Source: JBKHBQ01 sp046542305 (GTDB lineage: Bacteria; Bacteroidota; Bacteroidia; Bacteroidales; 4484-276). Taken from it: 13,131 bases of DNA. Made by a program: the position numbers and the translations under genes. The stretch is from contig JBKHBQ010000094.1 of assembly GCA_046542305.1 (NCBI GenBank), forward strand, positions 1 to 13,131. Direction: 5' to 3'. The notes beneath the pieces were generated by a model. That model searched no databases, was not told where the DNA came from, and worked only from the letters and a program-made list of their open reading frames with translations. Below are positions 1-7,088 of the stretch, in pieces (position 1 is the first letter of the stretch; every line of letters starts with the position of its first letter).

Positions 1-1458
1 AAGTCAGTTTATGACAAACAATTGCGCGAAAGCGAAGAAAAATACCGTTCGGTGGTTACAGCCATGAACGAGGGTGTGATCATGCGCGACCGCTATGGAA
101 AGATCATTACCTGGAACAAAGCCGCCGAACGCATCTTTGGCATTACGGCAGAAGAAATCAGCAGAGCCGACAGTAAAAAGCCTGCTGGACGGCTGATACA
201 GGAGGATGGTTCCGATTTTCCCGATGATGCTCATCCGGCGTTTGTAACCTTGCGAACGGGTAAGGCGCAGCACAATGTAATTATGGGCATCCAAAAATCA
301 CCGGAACAAATCCGGTGGGTCTCCGTGAATTCCGAGCCTATCTTTGCTGATGGAAAGAATTTGCCTGAAGCAGTGGTGACTTCTTTTTCGGACATCACGG
401 AGCAAAAAAACACAGAGCGGGAGCTGCGGCAGTTGAATGCCACCAAGGATAAGCTGTTCTCCATCATAGCCCACGACCTGAAGAGTCCTTTCAATGCCCA
501 GTTGGGCTTTTTGGAATTGTTGCTGGATGAAGACGCAAATTATGGTTCCGTGCAGCGGCGGCAGTTTATGAACATGGTGTACGACAGCGCCAAACAGTCG
601 TTTGCCCTGCTCGACAACCTGCTGCTATGGTCACGCTCGCAAACAGGCAAAATGCCTTTCAACCCGGTGGACATCAATATAACACAAGCCATCGAGGGGG
701 TTATCGATATGCACCGGGCCACACTCGAGATCAAAAACATCCGCATTGGCAAAAGCTTCGAATGCAGCAATGACCTCAAAGTGATGGCGGATCATGATAT
801 GCTGGATACGGTTTTGCGGAACCTGATATCCAATGCCATCAAATTTTCTCATGAAGGTGGCGAGGTAAACGTGTTGCTCAGGCAAAACAGTAACGGCCAG
901 ATCACCATCGCGGTGCGGGATTATGGGATCGGTATTCCGGATGAAAACCTGAAAAAGCTCTTTAATGCCGATCAGAGCGTATCCACCATCGGCACGAAAA
1001 ATGAAAAAGGCACCGGCCTGGGGCTGATCATCTGCAAGGAATTTGTGGAAAGAAACGGAGGGGAAATCTGGGTGGAAAGCAGCAAAGGTCAGGGAAGTAC
1101 TTTTTATTTCACCATGAACAATGCAGATGTTAAGCGCAGTTGCGAACTAAACTGCCTGCGGGAATTCGACCTGATCATGCAGCAGCTTAAACACTCACCG
1201 CAGCTTTCCGAAGCTTTCGAAAAAATGCTGATCCCAAGGTTCAAAATTGCATACAAATCTTTTTCGGATGATGAGCTGACGGATTTTGGAGATATCCTGT
1301 ACGGCATGTCGCAGAAACACGATGTGATACAGTTTGCAACCTTTAGCCGCATTTTGAATTACAGCCTGCAAAAGGAAGATTACAACCAGATCAACATTTG
1401 CTTTGCGGAATTTGAAAAGCTGGCGGATGAATTCGAGGCCTTCAGGCTTCGGCGGTAG
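1..1458 (+). CDS. PAS-domain sensor histidine kinase, 5' end cut by the window
   Basis: The reading frame is open from base 1, so the N-terminus lies outside the window; 485 residues are visible (numbered here from the first visible codon). It begins with a linker of the kind found between PAS domains (LRESEEKYRS), so more sensor domains may precede it. A PAS domain covers about 12-130. The dimerization/phosphoacceptor helix follows, with the phosphorylated histidine in the motif AHDLKSPF (H158, codon 472-474). The ATP-binding domain has an N box NLISNAIKF (about 274-282), a DYGIGIP box (307-313) and GTGLGL (337-342), so the kinase should be active. No transmembrane segment is visible, consistent with a cytoplasmic PAS sensor. 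After the ATPase domain there is an extra helical tail of about 110 residues (372-485) and no receiver domain. No response regulator gene is adjacent, so partner and signal are unknown. Confidence 0.93.
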   Translation, partial: KSVYDKQLRESEEKYRSVVTAMNEGVIMRDRYGKIITWNKAAERIFGITAEEISRADSKKPAGRLIQEDGSDFPDDAHPAFVTLRTGKAQHNVIMGIQKSPEQIRWVSVNSEPIFADGKNLPEAVVTSFSDITEQKNTERELRQLNATKDKLFSIIAHDLKSPFNAQLGFLELLLDEDANYGSVQRRQFMNMVYDSAKQSFALLDNLLLWSRSQTGKMPFNPVDINITQAIEGVIDMHRATLEIKNIRIGKSFECSNDLKVMADHDMLDTVLRNLISNAIKFSHEGGEVNVLLRQNSNGQITIAVRDYGIGIPDENLKKLFNADQSVSTIGTKNEKGTGLGLIICKEFVERNGGEIWVESSKGQGSTFYFTMNNADVKRSCELNCLREFDLIMQQLKHSPQLSEAFEKMLIPRFKIAYKSFSDDELTDFGDILYGMSQKHDVIQFATFSRILNYSLQKEDYNQINICFAEFEKLADEFEAFRLRR

Positions 1459-1536
1459 CGATCTTCGGCTCTATTTGTATCCGAAATAAATAAAAGTGCA
1501 CGCTGCTCATTTGCAGGCCATCTGCTTTAGCTGATT

Positions 1537-1544
1537 TATCTTTG
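1537..1544 (+). promoter_or_regulatory. Bacteroidota-type -7 element, TATCTTTG
   Basis: TATCTTTG matches the TAnnTTTG -7 consensus of Bacteroidota exactly. A TTTG at 1510-1513 could be the -33 element, but the 23-base spacer is slightly longer than the usual 19-21. The transcript would start near 1550, giving a leader of about 12 bases before the ATG at 1562. The box also contains the GTG at 1544, which argues against that GTG being the translation start. Confidence 0.55.
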
Positions 1545-1561
1545 TGGCTTTTTCAGCACAT

Positions 1562-2563
1562 ATGAAAAAGCCAATTTGCATTACAATCATTTGTCTGATC
1601 ATGTTCAGGATGATCAGCGCGCAGGAAGAAAAGCAGCCATTCGACCGGGGAGAACCTATCGGTGTGGTTTTTGCCGATTTTTACACCGGCATCAACCAGG
1701 GAAACAATCCTTCGGCGTTTGAAGTAACCCGCGCATATCTCGGTTATCGTTTCGACCTGAACGAACATTTCAGTACAAAAATCCAGCTCGATATCGGAAG
1801 CCCGGAGGACGTGTCGCAATATTCGTTGCTGCGCAGGTTTGCCTATTTCAAGGATGCGTACCTCCAGTATCAGAAAGGAAAACTTACGGCACGTTTCGGG
1901 ATCATCCCGCTTCAGCAGTTTAAACTGCAGGAAAGAATCTGGGGGCACCGTTATATTTATAAATCGCTGATGGATGAGCACGGCCTGGGATCGAGCGCCG
2001 ATCTGGGGGCGTCGCTTAATTTTGACGCTTTCCGTTTTCTGAAATTGGATTTCACCCTGATGAATGGCGAAGGATATACCAACCTTCAGGCCGACTACAG
2101 TTATAAGGCCGGATTGGGTGCCACCATCACTCCCTGGAAGGGATTGATCCTGCGGTGGTATGCCGACATGATCGAAAAGCGCGAGCGGCTGCTGACAATC
2201 GTGAATTTTATAGGTTATCGTTTTGATGAAAAGCTCTTGGCCGGCATTGAGTACGACCTGAAATATAACGCCGGTTTTGAAAAGGATCATAACCGGGAAG
2301 CATTTTCGGCCTACCTTACTTATAATATCAACGAGCAGTGGCAGGTGTTCGGCCGTTACGACAAGGTGATCTCCAACGTGATTCCTTACGACGATAATCC
2401 ATGGAACCTCAACAAAGACGGCAGCGCCATGATAGCGGGGGTTCAGTATCAGCCCATCGAAAAGGTGAAGCTTGCGCTGAACTATCAGGATTGGGTGCCT
2501 TATGCTGCCAATGTGGAGAATACTGCTTTTATTTTCTTAAATCTTGAATTCAGGGTATGGTAA
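1562..2563 (+). CDS. Outer-membrane porin-like beta-barrel protein
   Basis: Predicted 333-residue exported protein. The chosen ATG gives a clean signal peptide: lysines at 2-3, a hydrophobic core ICITIICLIMF, and a probable cleavage after ISA (residue 20) before QEEK. An in-frame GTG at 1544 would add six residues, but lies inside the probable promoter. The mature protein has alternating polar/aromatic strands with many Y, F, W and R residues (for example ITPWKGLILRWYADMIE, YLTYNINEQWQVFGRYDKV). It ends in an aromatic residue (FRVW), as expected for a barrel inserted by the BAM machinery. The fold resembles the phosphate-selective porin O/P-like proteins of Bacteroidota; substrate specificity cannot be read from sequence. 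Its stop overlaps the start of the lipoprotein gene by 7 bases, so the two are probably translated together and may act as a pair in the outer membrane. Confidence 0.8.
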   Translation: MKKPICITIICLIMFRMISAQEEKQPFDRGEPIGVVFADFYTGINQGNNPSAFEVTRAYLGYRFDLNEHFSTKIQLDIGSPEDVSQYSLLRRFAYFKDAYLQYQKGKLTARFGIIPLQQFKLQERIWGHRYIYKSLMDEHGLGSSADLGASLNFDAFRFLKLDFTLMNGEGYTNLQADYSYKAGLGATITPWKGLILRWYADMIEKRERLLTIVNFIGYRFDEKLLAGIEYDLKYNAGFEKDHNREAFSAYLTYNINEQWQVFGRYDKVISNVIPYDDNPWNLNKDGSAMIAGVQYQPIEKVKLALNYQDWVPYAANVENTAFIFLNLEFRVW

Positions 2564-3897
2564 AATTTAAACTCATCACAGGATTACTTTTTTTTGTGTT
2601 GCTTGTCTCGGGCTGTCGCAAGAGCGATTATATGCTGCCGCTGGATGAAACCATCAAGGATTCGGGTGAGGGAACCGGTACCGTTACCTGGTTTGCCGAT
2701 CGGGAATATATTTTGAACGGGCTGGTATTTGTAAACGACGGGCAAACCCTCACCATCGAACCCGGAACGGTGATACGTGCCCGCACCGGGCAGGCCGACA
2801 AGGCCAGCGCGCTGATCGTGGCAAGGGGCGGCCGCATCATTGCCAAAGGTACGGCAGAAGATCCCATCATTTTTACCGTGGAAGGCGATGACCTGCAGGG
2901 CAGTATCCCCCTGGAAACGCGTGGATTGTGGGGCGGTTTGATCATTCTTGGAAATGCACCGCTGAATGTTTCGGGAAATGAAGCCTTCATCGAGGGTATC
3001 TCCATTTCCGAGCCGCGTGCAGTATTCGGCGGCGACAATCCGGAAGATAATTCGGGGGTGCTGCAGTATGTGTCGATCCGTCACGGAGGTACCCATATCG
3101 GTGAAGGCAACGAGATCAACGGCCTGACACTGGGCGGCGTCGGCAGTGGAACCCTCATCGATTATGTGGAGATCATTTCAAATGCCGACGATGGCGTGGA
3201 ATTCTTCGGCGGCACGGTAAACTGCCGGCACCTGGCCGTAGCTTTTTGTGGCGACGACGCGTTTGATTTCGACATGGGATATCAAGGGAAAGGGCAATAC
3301 TGGCTTGCCATACAAACTCCTGAGATCGGAAACCTGATTGCCGAACTCGATGGCAGCCCGGCACATGCCTCTGCAAGACCGTTTACTGCACCACTGATTT
3401 TTAACCTTACCGCGATAGGGCGTGGACAGGAAAATCCCGCGGGGATGATCAGCTTCAGAAACAATGCAGGCGGCGCTTTTATCAATTCCATTTTTGTGGA
3501 TCAGCAATGGGGCGTTAGGGTAGAATACAACGACAACAGCGACAACAGCCTGGAGCAATGGCAGGAAGGCAATCTGTTGCTTGCAGGCAACACGTTTCAC
3601 AATGTGGCTTTCGACACTCCGGAATCCATTTTTACCATTATCGGCGACGACCCCGGACAGGCCCTGCTGCAGGAATGGCATGCTTATTTTTATGATGACG
3701 GCAATCAGGTGAATGATCCCGGTATTGGCGCCGATGCAGCGACATATCGCCTGTTTCCCGATACGGCATTCCAACCCGGCGCACTGGTTACTCCCGCCGA
3801 CGTGTGGTTCGAGAAGGCAGAGTATGCGGGAGCCTTCAAAAACTACAACTGGCTGCTCGGCTGGTCGGCACTTCATCAGGAAGGCATCATCCGGTAA
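2557..3897 (+). CDS. Large secreted lipoprotein, beta-helix-like
   Basis: Protein of 446 residues with a lipoprotein signal: a charged start, hydrophobic stretch, and lipobox LVSGC with the lipidated cysteine at residue 20. It should be anchored in the outer membrane. The body is rich in G, N, D and short hydrophobic strands, with repeated 'nothing-but-strand' segments (about 60-350) such as LTIEPGTVI, LWGGLIILGNAPL, VLQYVSIRHGG and IDYVEIISNADDGVEFFGG, suggesting a right-handed beta-helix. An acidic, conserved-looking block CGDDAFDFDMGYQG lies at 231-244. The C-terminal segment with EYAGAFKNYNWLLGWSAL is characteristic of a widespread, functionally unassigned Bacteroidota/proteobacterial family whose members are sometimes labelled 'multidrug transporter' without support in the sequence. 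It overlaps the porin-like gene by 7 bases (ATGGTAA), so translational coupling is likely. A role in ligand capture for the upstream barrel is inference only. Confidence 0.85.
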   Translation: MVKFKLITGLLFFVLLVSGCRKSDYMLPLDETIKDSGEGTGTVTWFADREYILNGLVFVNDGQTLTIEPGTVIRARTGQADKASALIVARGGRIIAKGTAEDPIIFTVEGDDLQGSIPLETRGLWGGLIILGNAPLNVSGNEAFIEGISISEPRAVFGGDNPEDNSGVLQYVSIRHGGTHIGEGNEINGLTLGGVGSGTLIDYVEIISNADDGVEFFGGTVNCRHLAVAFCGDDAFDFDMGYQGKGQYWLAIQTPEIGNLIAELDGSPAHASARPFTAPLIFNLTAIGRGQENPAGMISFRNNAGGAFINSIFVDQQWGVRVEYNDNSDNSLEQWQEGNLLLAGNTFHNVAFDTPESIFTIIGDDPGQALLQEWHAYFYDDGNQVNDPGIGADAATYRLFPDTAFQPGALVTPADVWFEKAEYAGAFKNYNWLLGWSALHQEGIIR

Positions 3898-3933
3898 CCT
3901 TTTTCTTCTTGATTAGCTTTTGCGAAAAAGGTT
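3896..3933 (+). terminator. Perfect 10-bp inverted repeat at the lipoprotein stop codon, possible weak terminator
   Basis: AACCTTTTTC (3896-3905) and GAAAAAGGTT (3924-3933) are exact reverse complements with an 18-base loop. The left arm begins inside the TAA stop codon of the lipoprotein gene. The stem is AT-rich and no T-run follows the right arm, so it is not a classical intrinsic terminator; it could still stabilise the mRNA 3' end. The rest of the 176-base gap to the sigma factor gene holds no other clear structure. A weak match to the -7 element (TACCTTGT, 4008-4015) is present but has no recognisable -33 partner. Confidence 0.35.
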
Positions 3934-4073
3934 CAGCGACAATTGTTCCCCGCCTTTCTGCTGCACGTGTTTTCTGCCATTATCTTCCCCTCCAAAAAAA
4001 ATTTTCCTACCTTGTGTAACCTTTTCCAAAAATCAGGGTAACCATTATCGAACGCCAACAAAAGCAAGTAAAG

Positions 4074-4619
4074 GTGAAAATATTCAGCACAGATGAAGAA
4101 TTGATGACCGCGGTAAAGGAAGGTGACCTGGACGCACTTTCGCCGCTCTTTGAAAAGTATCATGTGAAAATGTACAATTTTTTCCTGCGACTTACCAGCG
4201 ACCGCGAAACCAGCCGCGACCTGACGCAAAATGTGTTCAGCAGGATATTAAAGTACAGGCACACCTACAACGAACGGAATCAGTTCAAATCGTGGATTTA
4301 TCAGTTGGCACGAAACGTTCATATCGATCATTACAACAAGAACAGGTACTGGATTTCGGATTACGCAGATCCCGAAACCCTTGCCGACCAGCAACAGGAT
4401 GACCGGGAGGACGTGGAAGACTCGGAGCGGCGCGAAATCCTGATGGAGGCACTCGATCAGCTTCCGGTGGATCAAAAGGAAGTGATTGAGCTGAGCCGCT
4501 TTCAGGGCCTGAAGTACGAGGAAATTTCGCAGATCACCGGTAGCTCGGTACCTGCTGTAAAAGTTAAGGTTCACCGGGCCATTAAACGGTTGAAAGAAGT
4601 TTATTTCCAGATTGCTTAA
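4074..4619 (+). CDS. ECF-family RNA polymerase sigma factor
   Basis: Protein of 181 residues, the usual size for an ECF sigma factor, which has only regions 2 and 4. Region 2 spans about 10-92 (DALSPLFEKYHVKMYNFF, then DRETSRDLTQNVFSRIL and FKSWIYQLARNVHIDHY, the last covering -10 recognition). An acidic linker at 98-121 (ETLADQQQDDREDVED) joins it to region 4 at about 122-178, which has the helix-turn-helix LKYEEISQITGSSVPAVKVKVHRAIKRLK. The start is GTG: no upstream in-frame ATG exists before a stop at 4017, and the next ATG (4104) would cut into the conserved N-terminus. The anti-sigma gene follows after 23 bases, so the protein is probably held inactive at the membrane until an envelope signal releases it. 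It would direct polymerase to its own regulon, probably including this operon. Confidence 0.95.
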   Translation: MKIFSTDEELMTAVKEGDLDALSPLFEKYHVKMYNFFLRLTSDRETSRDLTQNVFSRILKYRHTYNERNQFKSWIYQLARNVHIDHYNKNRYWISDYADPETLADQQQDDREDVEDSERREILMEALDQLPVDQKEVIELSRFQGLKYEEISQITGSSVPAVKVKVHRAIKRLKEVYFQIA

Positions 4620-4642
4620 CCAACAACGAAAAAATTTGACAA

Positions 4643-5446
4643 ATGAATAATTGTGAGAACATACAGCCATTGCTCATCGATTTTGTGGATAAAACCCTCG
4701 ACAGGGAACGAACCGCCATGGTGAGGCAGCATATCGAAAATTGCAAAGCCTGTCGCGATGAGGCCGACGGTCTGGCGGTGCTTTTTTCGGAAATGGACAA
4801 GGTGCAAGACCAGCAACCCGACCCCGCACTGAAGCTGGATTTTGTTGCCATGCTGGGGGCTGAAAAACAAAATCTGCAGGCTGCCAGGGTGGTGGAAATG
4901 AAGTCGCCGGGCAGCAGGAACTGGTTGCATTCACCATTTTCGCAACTGGCTGCCGGTGTGGCGTTGCTTATTGCCGGTATGATGCTGGGCCTGCTTTTCA
5001 GGAATGACCCGGGCAGCGATCAGCAAGTGGCGGAATTGTCGAATGAGGTGGGTGCCCTCAAAGACATGCTCATCATGTCGAAACTCGAACAGACGTCGGC
5101 TAGCCAGCGCATTATGGCAGCAAGCTACCTTGAGGAGATGCAGACACCCAACAGCGAAATCCTGCAGGCACTCATCAATACCATGAACACCGACGACAAT
5201 ACCAACGTGCGGATGGCTGCAGTGAATGCCCTCGCCAAATTTACTGCCGTGCCGCTGGTGAGAGACGCCCTGGTGGAAACCTTATCCATGCAATCCGATC
5301 CCATCATTCAAATCTCGCTCATCAACATCCTGGTTCAGATGGATGACAACAGGGCGGTGGATAAAATGAAGGAATTGATCGAGGACAACAGCACCAACGA
5401 ATCCGTGAAAAAACTGGCTGAGAAAGGCGTTCTGACCTTAATCTGA
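4643..5446 (+). CDS. Membrane anti-sigma factor: zinc finger, one membrane helix, HEAT-like exported domain
   Basis: Protein of 267 residues. The N-terminal cytoplasmic part has the zinc-binding anti-sigma signature H30-x3-C34-x2-C37 (HIENCKAC) preceded by helices typical of ZAS domains. This part should bind and sequester the sigma factor encoded just upstream. A single transmembrane helix lies at about 99-119 (FSQLAAGVALLIAGMMLGLLF). A short coiled-coil-like segment follows (about 127-150). The C-terminal part (about 155-265) consists of repeated amphipathic helix pairs with HEAT-repeat character, for example NVRMAAVNALAKF and DPIIQISLINILVQM. With the zinc finger in the cytoplasm, this domain is predicted to be periplasmic and is the natural candidate for the signal-sensing part. 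The gene lies 23 bases after the sigma gene, the normal co-transcribed arrangement. The signal and any protease that would cleave it are unknown. Confidence 0.9.
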   Translation: MNNCENIQPLLIDFVDKTLDRERTAMVRQHIENCKACRDEADGLAVLFSEMDKVQDQQPDPALKLDFVAMLGAEKQNLQAARVVEMKSPGSRNWLHSPFSQLAAGVALLIAGMMLGLLFRNDPGSDQQVAELSNEVGALKDMLIMSKLEQTSASQRIMAASYLEEMQTPNSEILQALINTMNTDDNTNVRMAAVNALAKFTAVPLVRDALVETLSMQSDPIIQISLINILVQMDDNRAVDKMKELIEDNSTNESVKKLAEKGVLTLI

Positions 5447-5501
5447 TAATAATGACCACAGAAAATAATCAAAATTGTTAATCTAAAATTTGACCACAAC
5501 A

Positions 5502-6287
5502 ATGAAAGCATTAGTAGAAATTTTCGTAGCACTTTGTGTGCTTTGTTTCAACACAACCTTCGGGCAGGAATACACCCACAGCGTGAAAGGCGCAAAAAAA
5601 GTGGAGATCAGCCAACTGACAGGCGAAATCAAAATTGTGGGGCACACCGGCTCCGATCTGATCATTAATGTTACCGGCATAAAAGCGACACCCGAGCGTG
5701 CAAAGGGATTAAGGCCACTTTCGGCCGTCGGTGTGGAAAACACAAAGATCGGCCTGAGCGTGAACGACATCGACAACATTATTGCCGTTTCCGGCGTAAC
5801 CAAGCAATCTGCCGATGCCAATTACACCTTTATGGTTCCTAATAACCTGGCAGTGAAAATCGACTACTCCAGTCCGTTTACCTCTGAGGACGTGGTAGTG
5901 GAAGACTTTGGCGGCGAAATCGAGATCAAAACCATGAACGCCGATGTGATCATGAAAGATGTAACCGGGCCGGTAGTGCTGGATCTGATGAACGGCGATA
6001 TCGACCTGGTGTTTGGTAACATAAGCCAGCAAAGCCCCATGTCGATCAAATCCCTGAACGGCGATGTGGACATCACCATGCCTCCGTCGGCTAAGGTGAA
6101 CCTGGATCTGAGTTCCATGCACGGAGATATATATTCTGACCTGGACATCGAAATGGAACGAAGTAATAATGAAAAGGGCCTGAAGTTTATTGGCGGCATG
6201 AGCAACATCAATGGCATGCTGAACGGCGGCGGCGTGATAATGGCCATCTCGAGCATGAATGGCAATATTTATTTGCGCAGCAAATAA
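5502..6287 (+). CDS. Secreted DUF4097-like beta-solenoid protein, first copy
   Basis: Protein of 261 residues from the ATG at 5502; an in-frame TTG at 5490 would add MTTT before it, but the ATG gives a normal signal peptide (MKALVEIFVALCVLCF, cleaved near FGQ). The mature protein resembles the DUF4097/adhesin-like family: short strands with repeated glycine turns, seen as 'SxNGDV/I' units (LMNGDIDLVFG, SLNGDVDITMP, SMHGDIYSDLD, SMNGNIYLR), which would stack into a beta-solenoid. It is probably periplasmic or attached to the outer membrane; no lipobox is present. The function of the family is not established. It lies 55 bases downstream of the anti-sigma gene and is closed by a strong terminator at 6302-6330, so it probably forms the end of the sigma operon's first transcript. 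The C-terminal unit is shared with the next gene. Confidence 0.82.
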   Translation: MKALVEIFVALCVLCFNTTFGQEYTHSVKGAKKVEISQLTGEIKIVGHTGSDLIINVTGIKATPERAKGLRPLSAVGVENTKIGLSVNDIDNIIAVSGVTKQSADANYTFMVPNNLAVKIDYSSPFTSEDVVVEDFGGEIEIKTMNADVIMKDVTGPVVLDLMNGDIDLVFGNISQQSPMSIKSLNGDVDITMPPSAKVNLDLSSMHGDIYSDLDIEMERSNNEKGLKFIGGMSNINGMLNGGGVIMAISSMNGNIYLRSK

Positions 6288-6301
6288 TCCTGGTGTGATC
6301 C

Positions 6302-6330
6302 GGCATCCTCCACGGGGGATGCCATTTTTT
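6302..6330 (+). terminator. Strong intrinsic terminator after the first DUF4097-like gene
   Basis: A GC-rich hairpin, GGCATCCTC (6302-6310) pairing with GGGGATGCC (6315-6323) through one T-G wobble and a four-base loop, is followed by A and six T residues (6325-6330). It lies 15 bases after the stop codon. It should limit transcription of the second DUF4097-like gene from the sigma operon promoter. Confidence 0.9.
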
Positions 6331-6386
6331 CCTTCCATCTGTAATTATCAAACTTTCTTATTGTCTCATCAAATAACCAAGGTACC

Positions 6387-7073
6387 ATGAAAAATACCAT
6401 CAGCATACTTATTGCTTTCTTTTTCGTCATCACAATGTCAGCACAGGACATCTACGAAAAGAACATTGCCCTCGACGGCATTGGCAAAGCTAATTTCCAA
6501 CTCGATTTTTCAGATCAAATCATCATCAAAACCTGGAACAAACAGGAAGTGTATATCAAAGCCATCGTGAATATCAACGATAATACGGATAACGATAAAT
6601 ACACCCTCACTGCAAGGGAATCGGGTGATGAGCTGCTTATTGAAGCCGAAATCGACAACATCAGCAAAATCGGCAGAACTACCACCACCACTTCTTCTCG
6701 TGGAATGATCGTCAGAGACGACAGCCACTGCATCCAACTCGAGATCGATTACGAAATCCTTGTTCCTGAAAATCTTGCCGTTGAACTGAAAACCATCAGC
6801 GGCGATGTGGAGGCCTTCGGGTTGAAAAGTCCGGTGAGGATGAAATCGATCAGCGGATTGATCGACCTGAGTATTCCCGCTGATCTGAATGCCGATCTGA
6901 AGATCGAGACCGTAACCGGTGAAATTTATTCCGACCTCGACCTGGAGGTGGAACACGAAGGTAAATTTATGCATGCATTCCCCGGCGGAGATGTGGAAGC
7001 AAGGCTGAACGGTGGCGGACTGAATATCCGTCTGAAAACCGTAAGCGGAAATATTTATCTGAGGAAAGAATAA
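6387..7073 (+). CDS. Secreted DUF4097-like beta-solenoid protein, second copy
   Basis: Protein of 228 residues with a signal peptide (MKNTISILIAFFFVITMSAQ, cleavage expected near SAQ-D). It is clearly related to the preceding gene: the same order of glycine-turn units (TISGDVEAFG, SISGLIDLSIP, TVTGEIYSDLDLEVE, TVSGNIYLRK) and the same closing GNIYLR, with 'SG/TG' replacing 'NG' at the turns. A threonine/serine run (TTTTTSS, about 98-104) probably marks a flexible loop. It ends in tandem TAA stops. The terminator at 6302-6330 separates it from the first copy, so it needs its own promoter or read-through; no convincing TAnnTTTG box was found in the 99-base gap, which leaves room for an ECF-type promoter. 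It is followed after 15 bases by the permease remnant. Family function is unknown; a role in the envelope is inferred from export and context. Confidence 0.8.
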   Translation: MKNTISILIAFFFVITMSAQDIYEKNIALDGIGKANFQLDFSDQIIIKTWNKQEVYIKAIVNINDNTDNDKYTLTARESGDELLIEAEIDNISKIGRTTTTTSSRGMIVRDDSHCIQLEIDYEILVPENLAVELKTISGDVEAFGLKSPVRMKSISGLIDLSIPADLNADLKIETVTGEIYSDLDLEVEHEGKFMHAFPGGDVEARLNGGGLNIRLKTVSGNIYLRKE

Positions 7074-7088
7074 TAAACGCAAGGGATC

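Noticed and set aside
1544..1561. GTG start six codons upstream for the porin-like gene
   Set aside because: It falls within the -7 promoter box and spoils the otherwise normal signal peptide start at the ATG at 1562.
1553..2290. Long open frame (245 codons) on the minus strand opposite the porin-like gene
   Set aside because: It is antisense to a well-supported exported barrel and shows no signal, domain or family pattern; long shadow frames are common in moderately GC-rich DNA.
5709..6338. Minus-strand frame of 209 codons rich in H and V opposite the first DUF4097-like gene
   Set aside because: The repeated composition simply mirrors the NGD-turn repeats of the real gene on the other strand.
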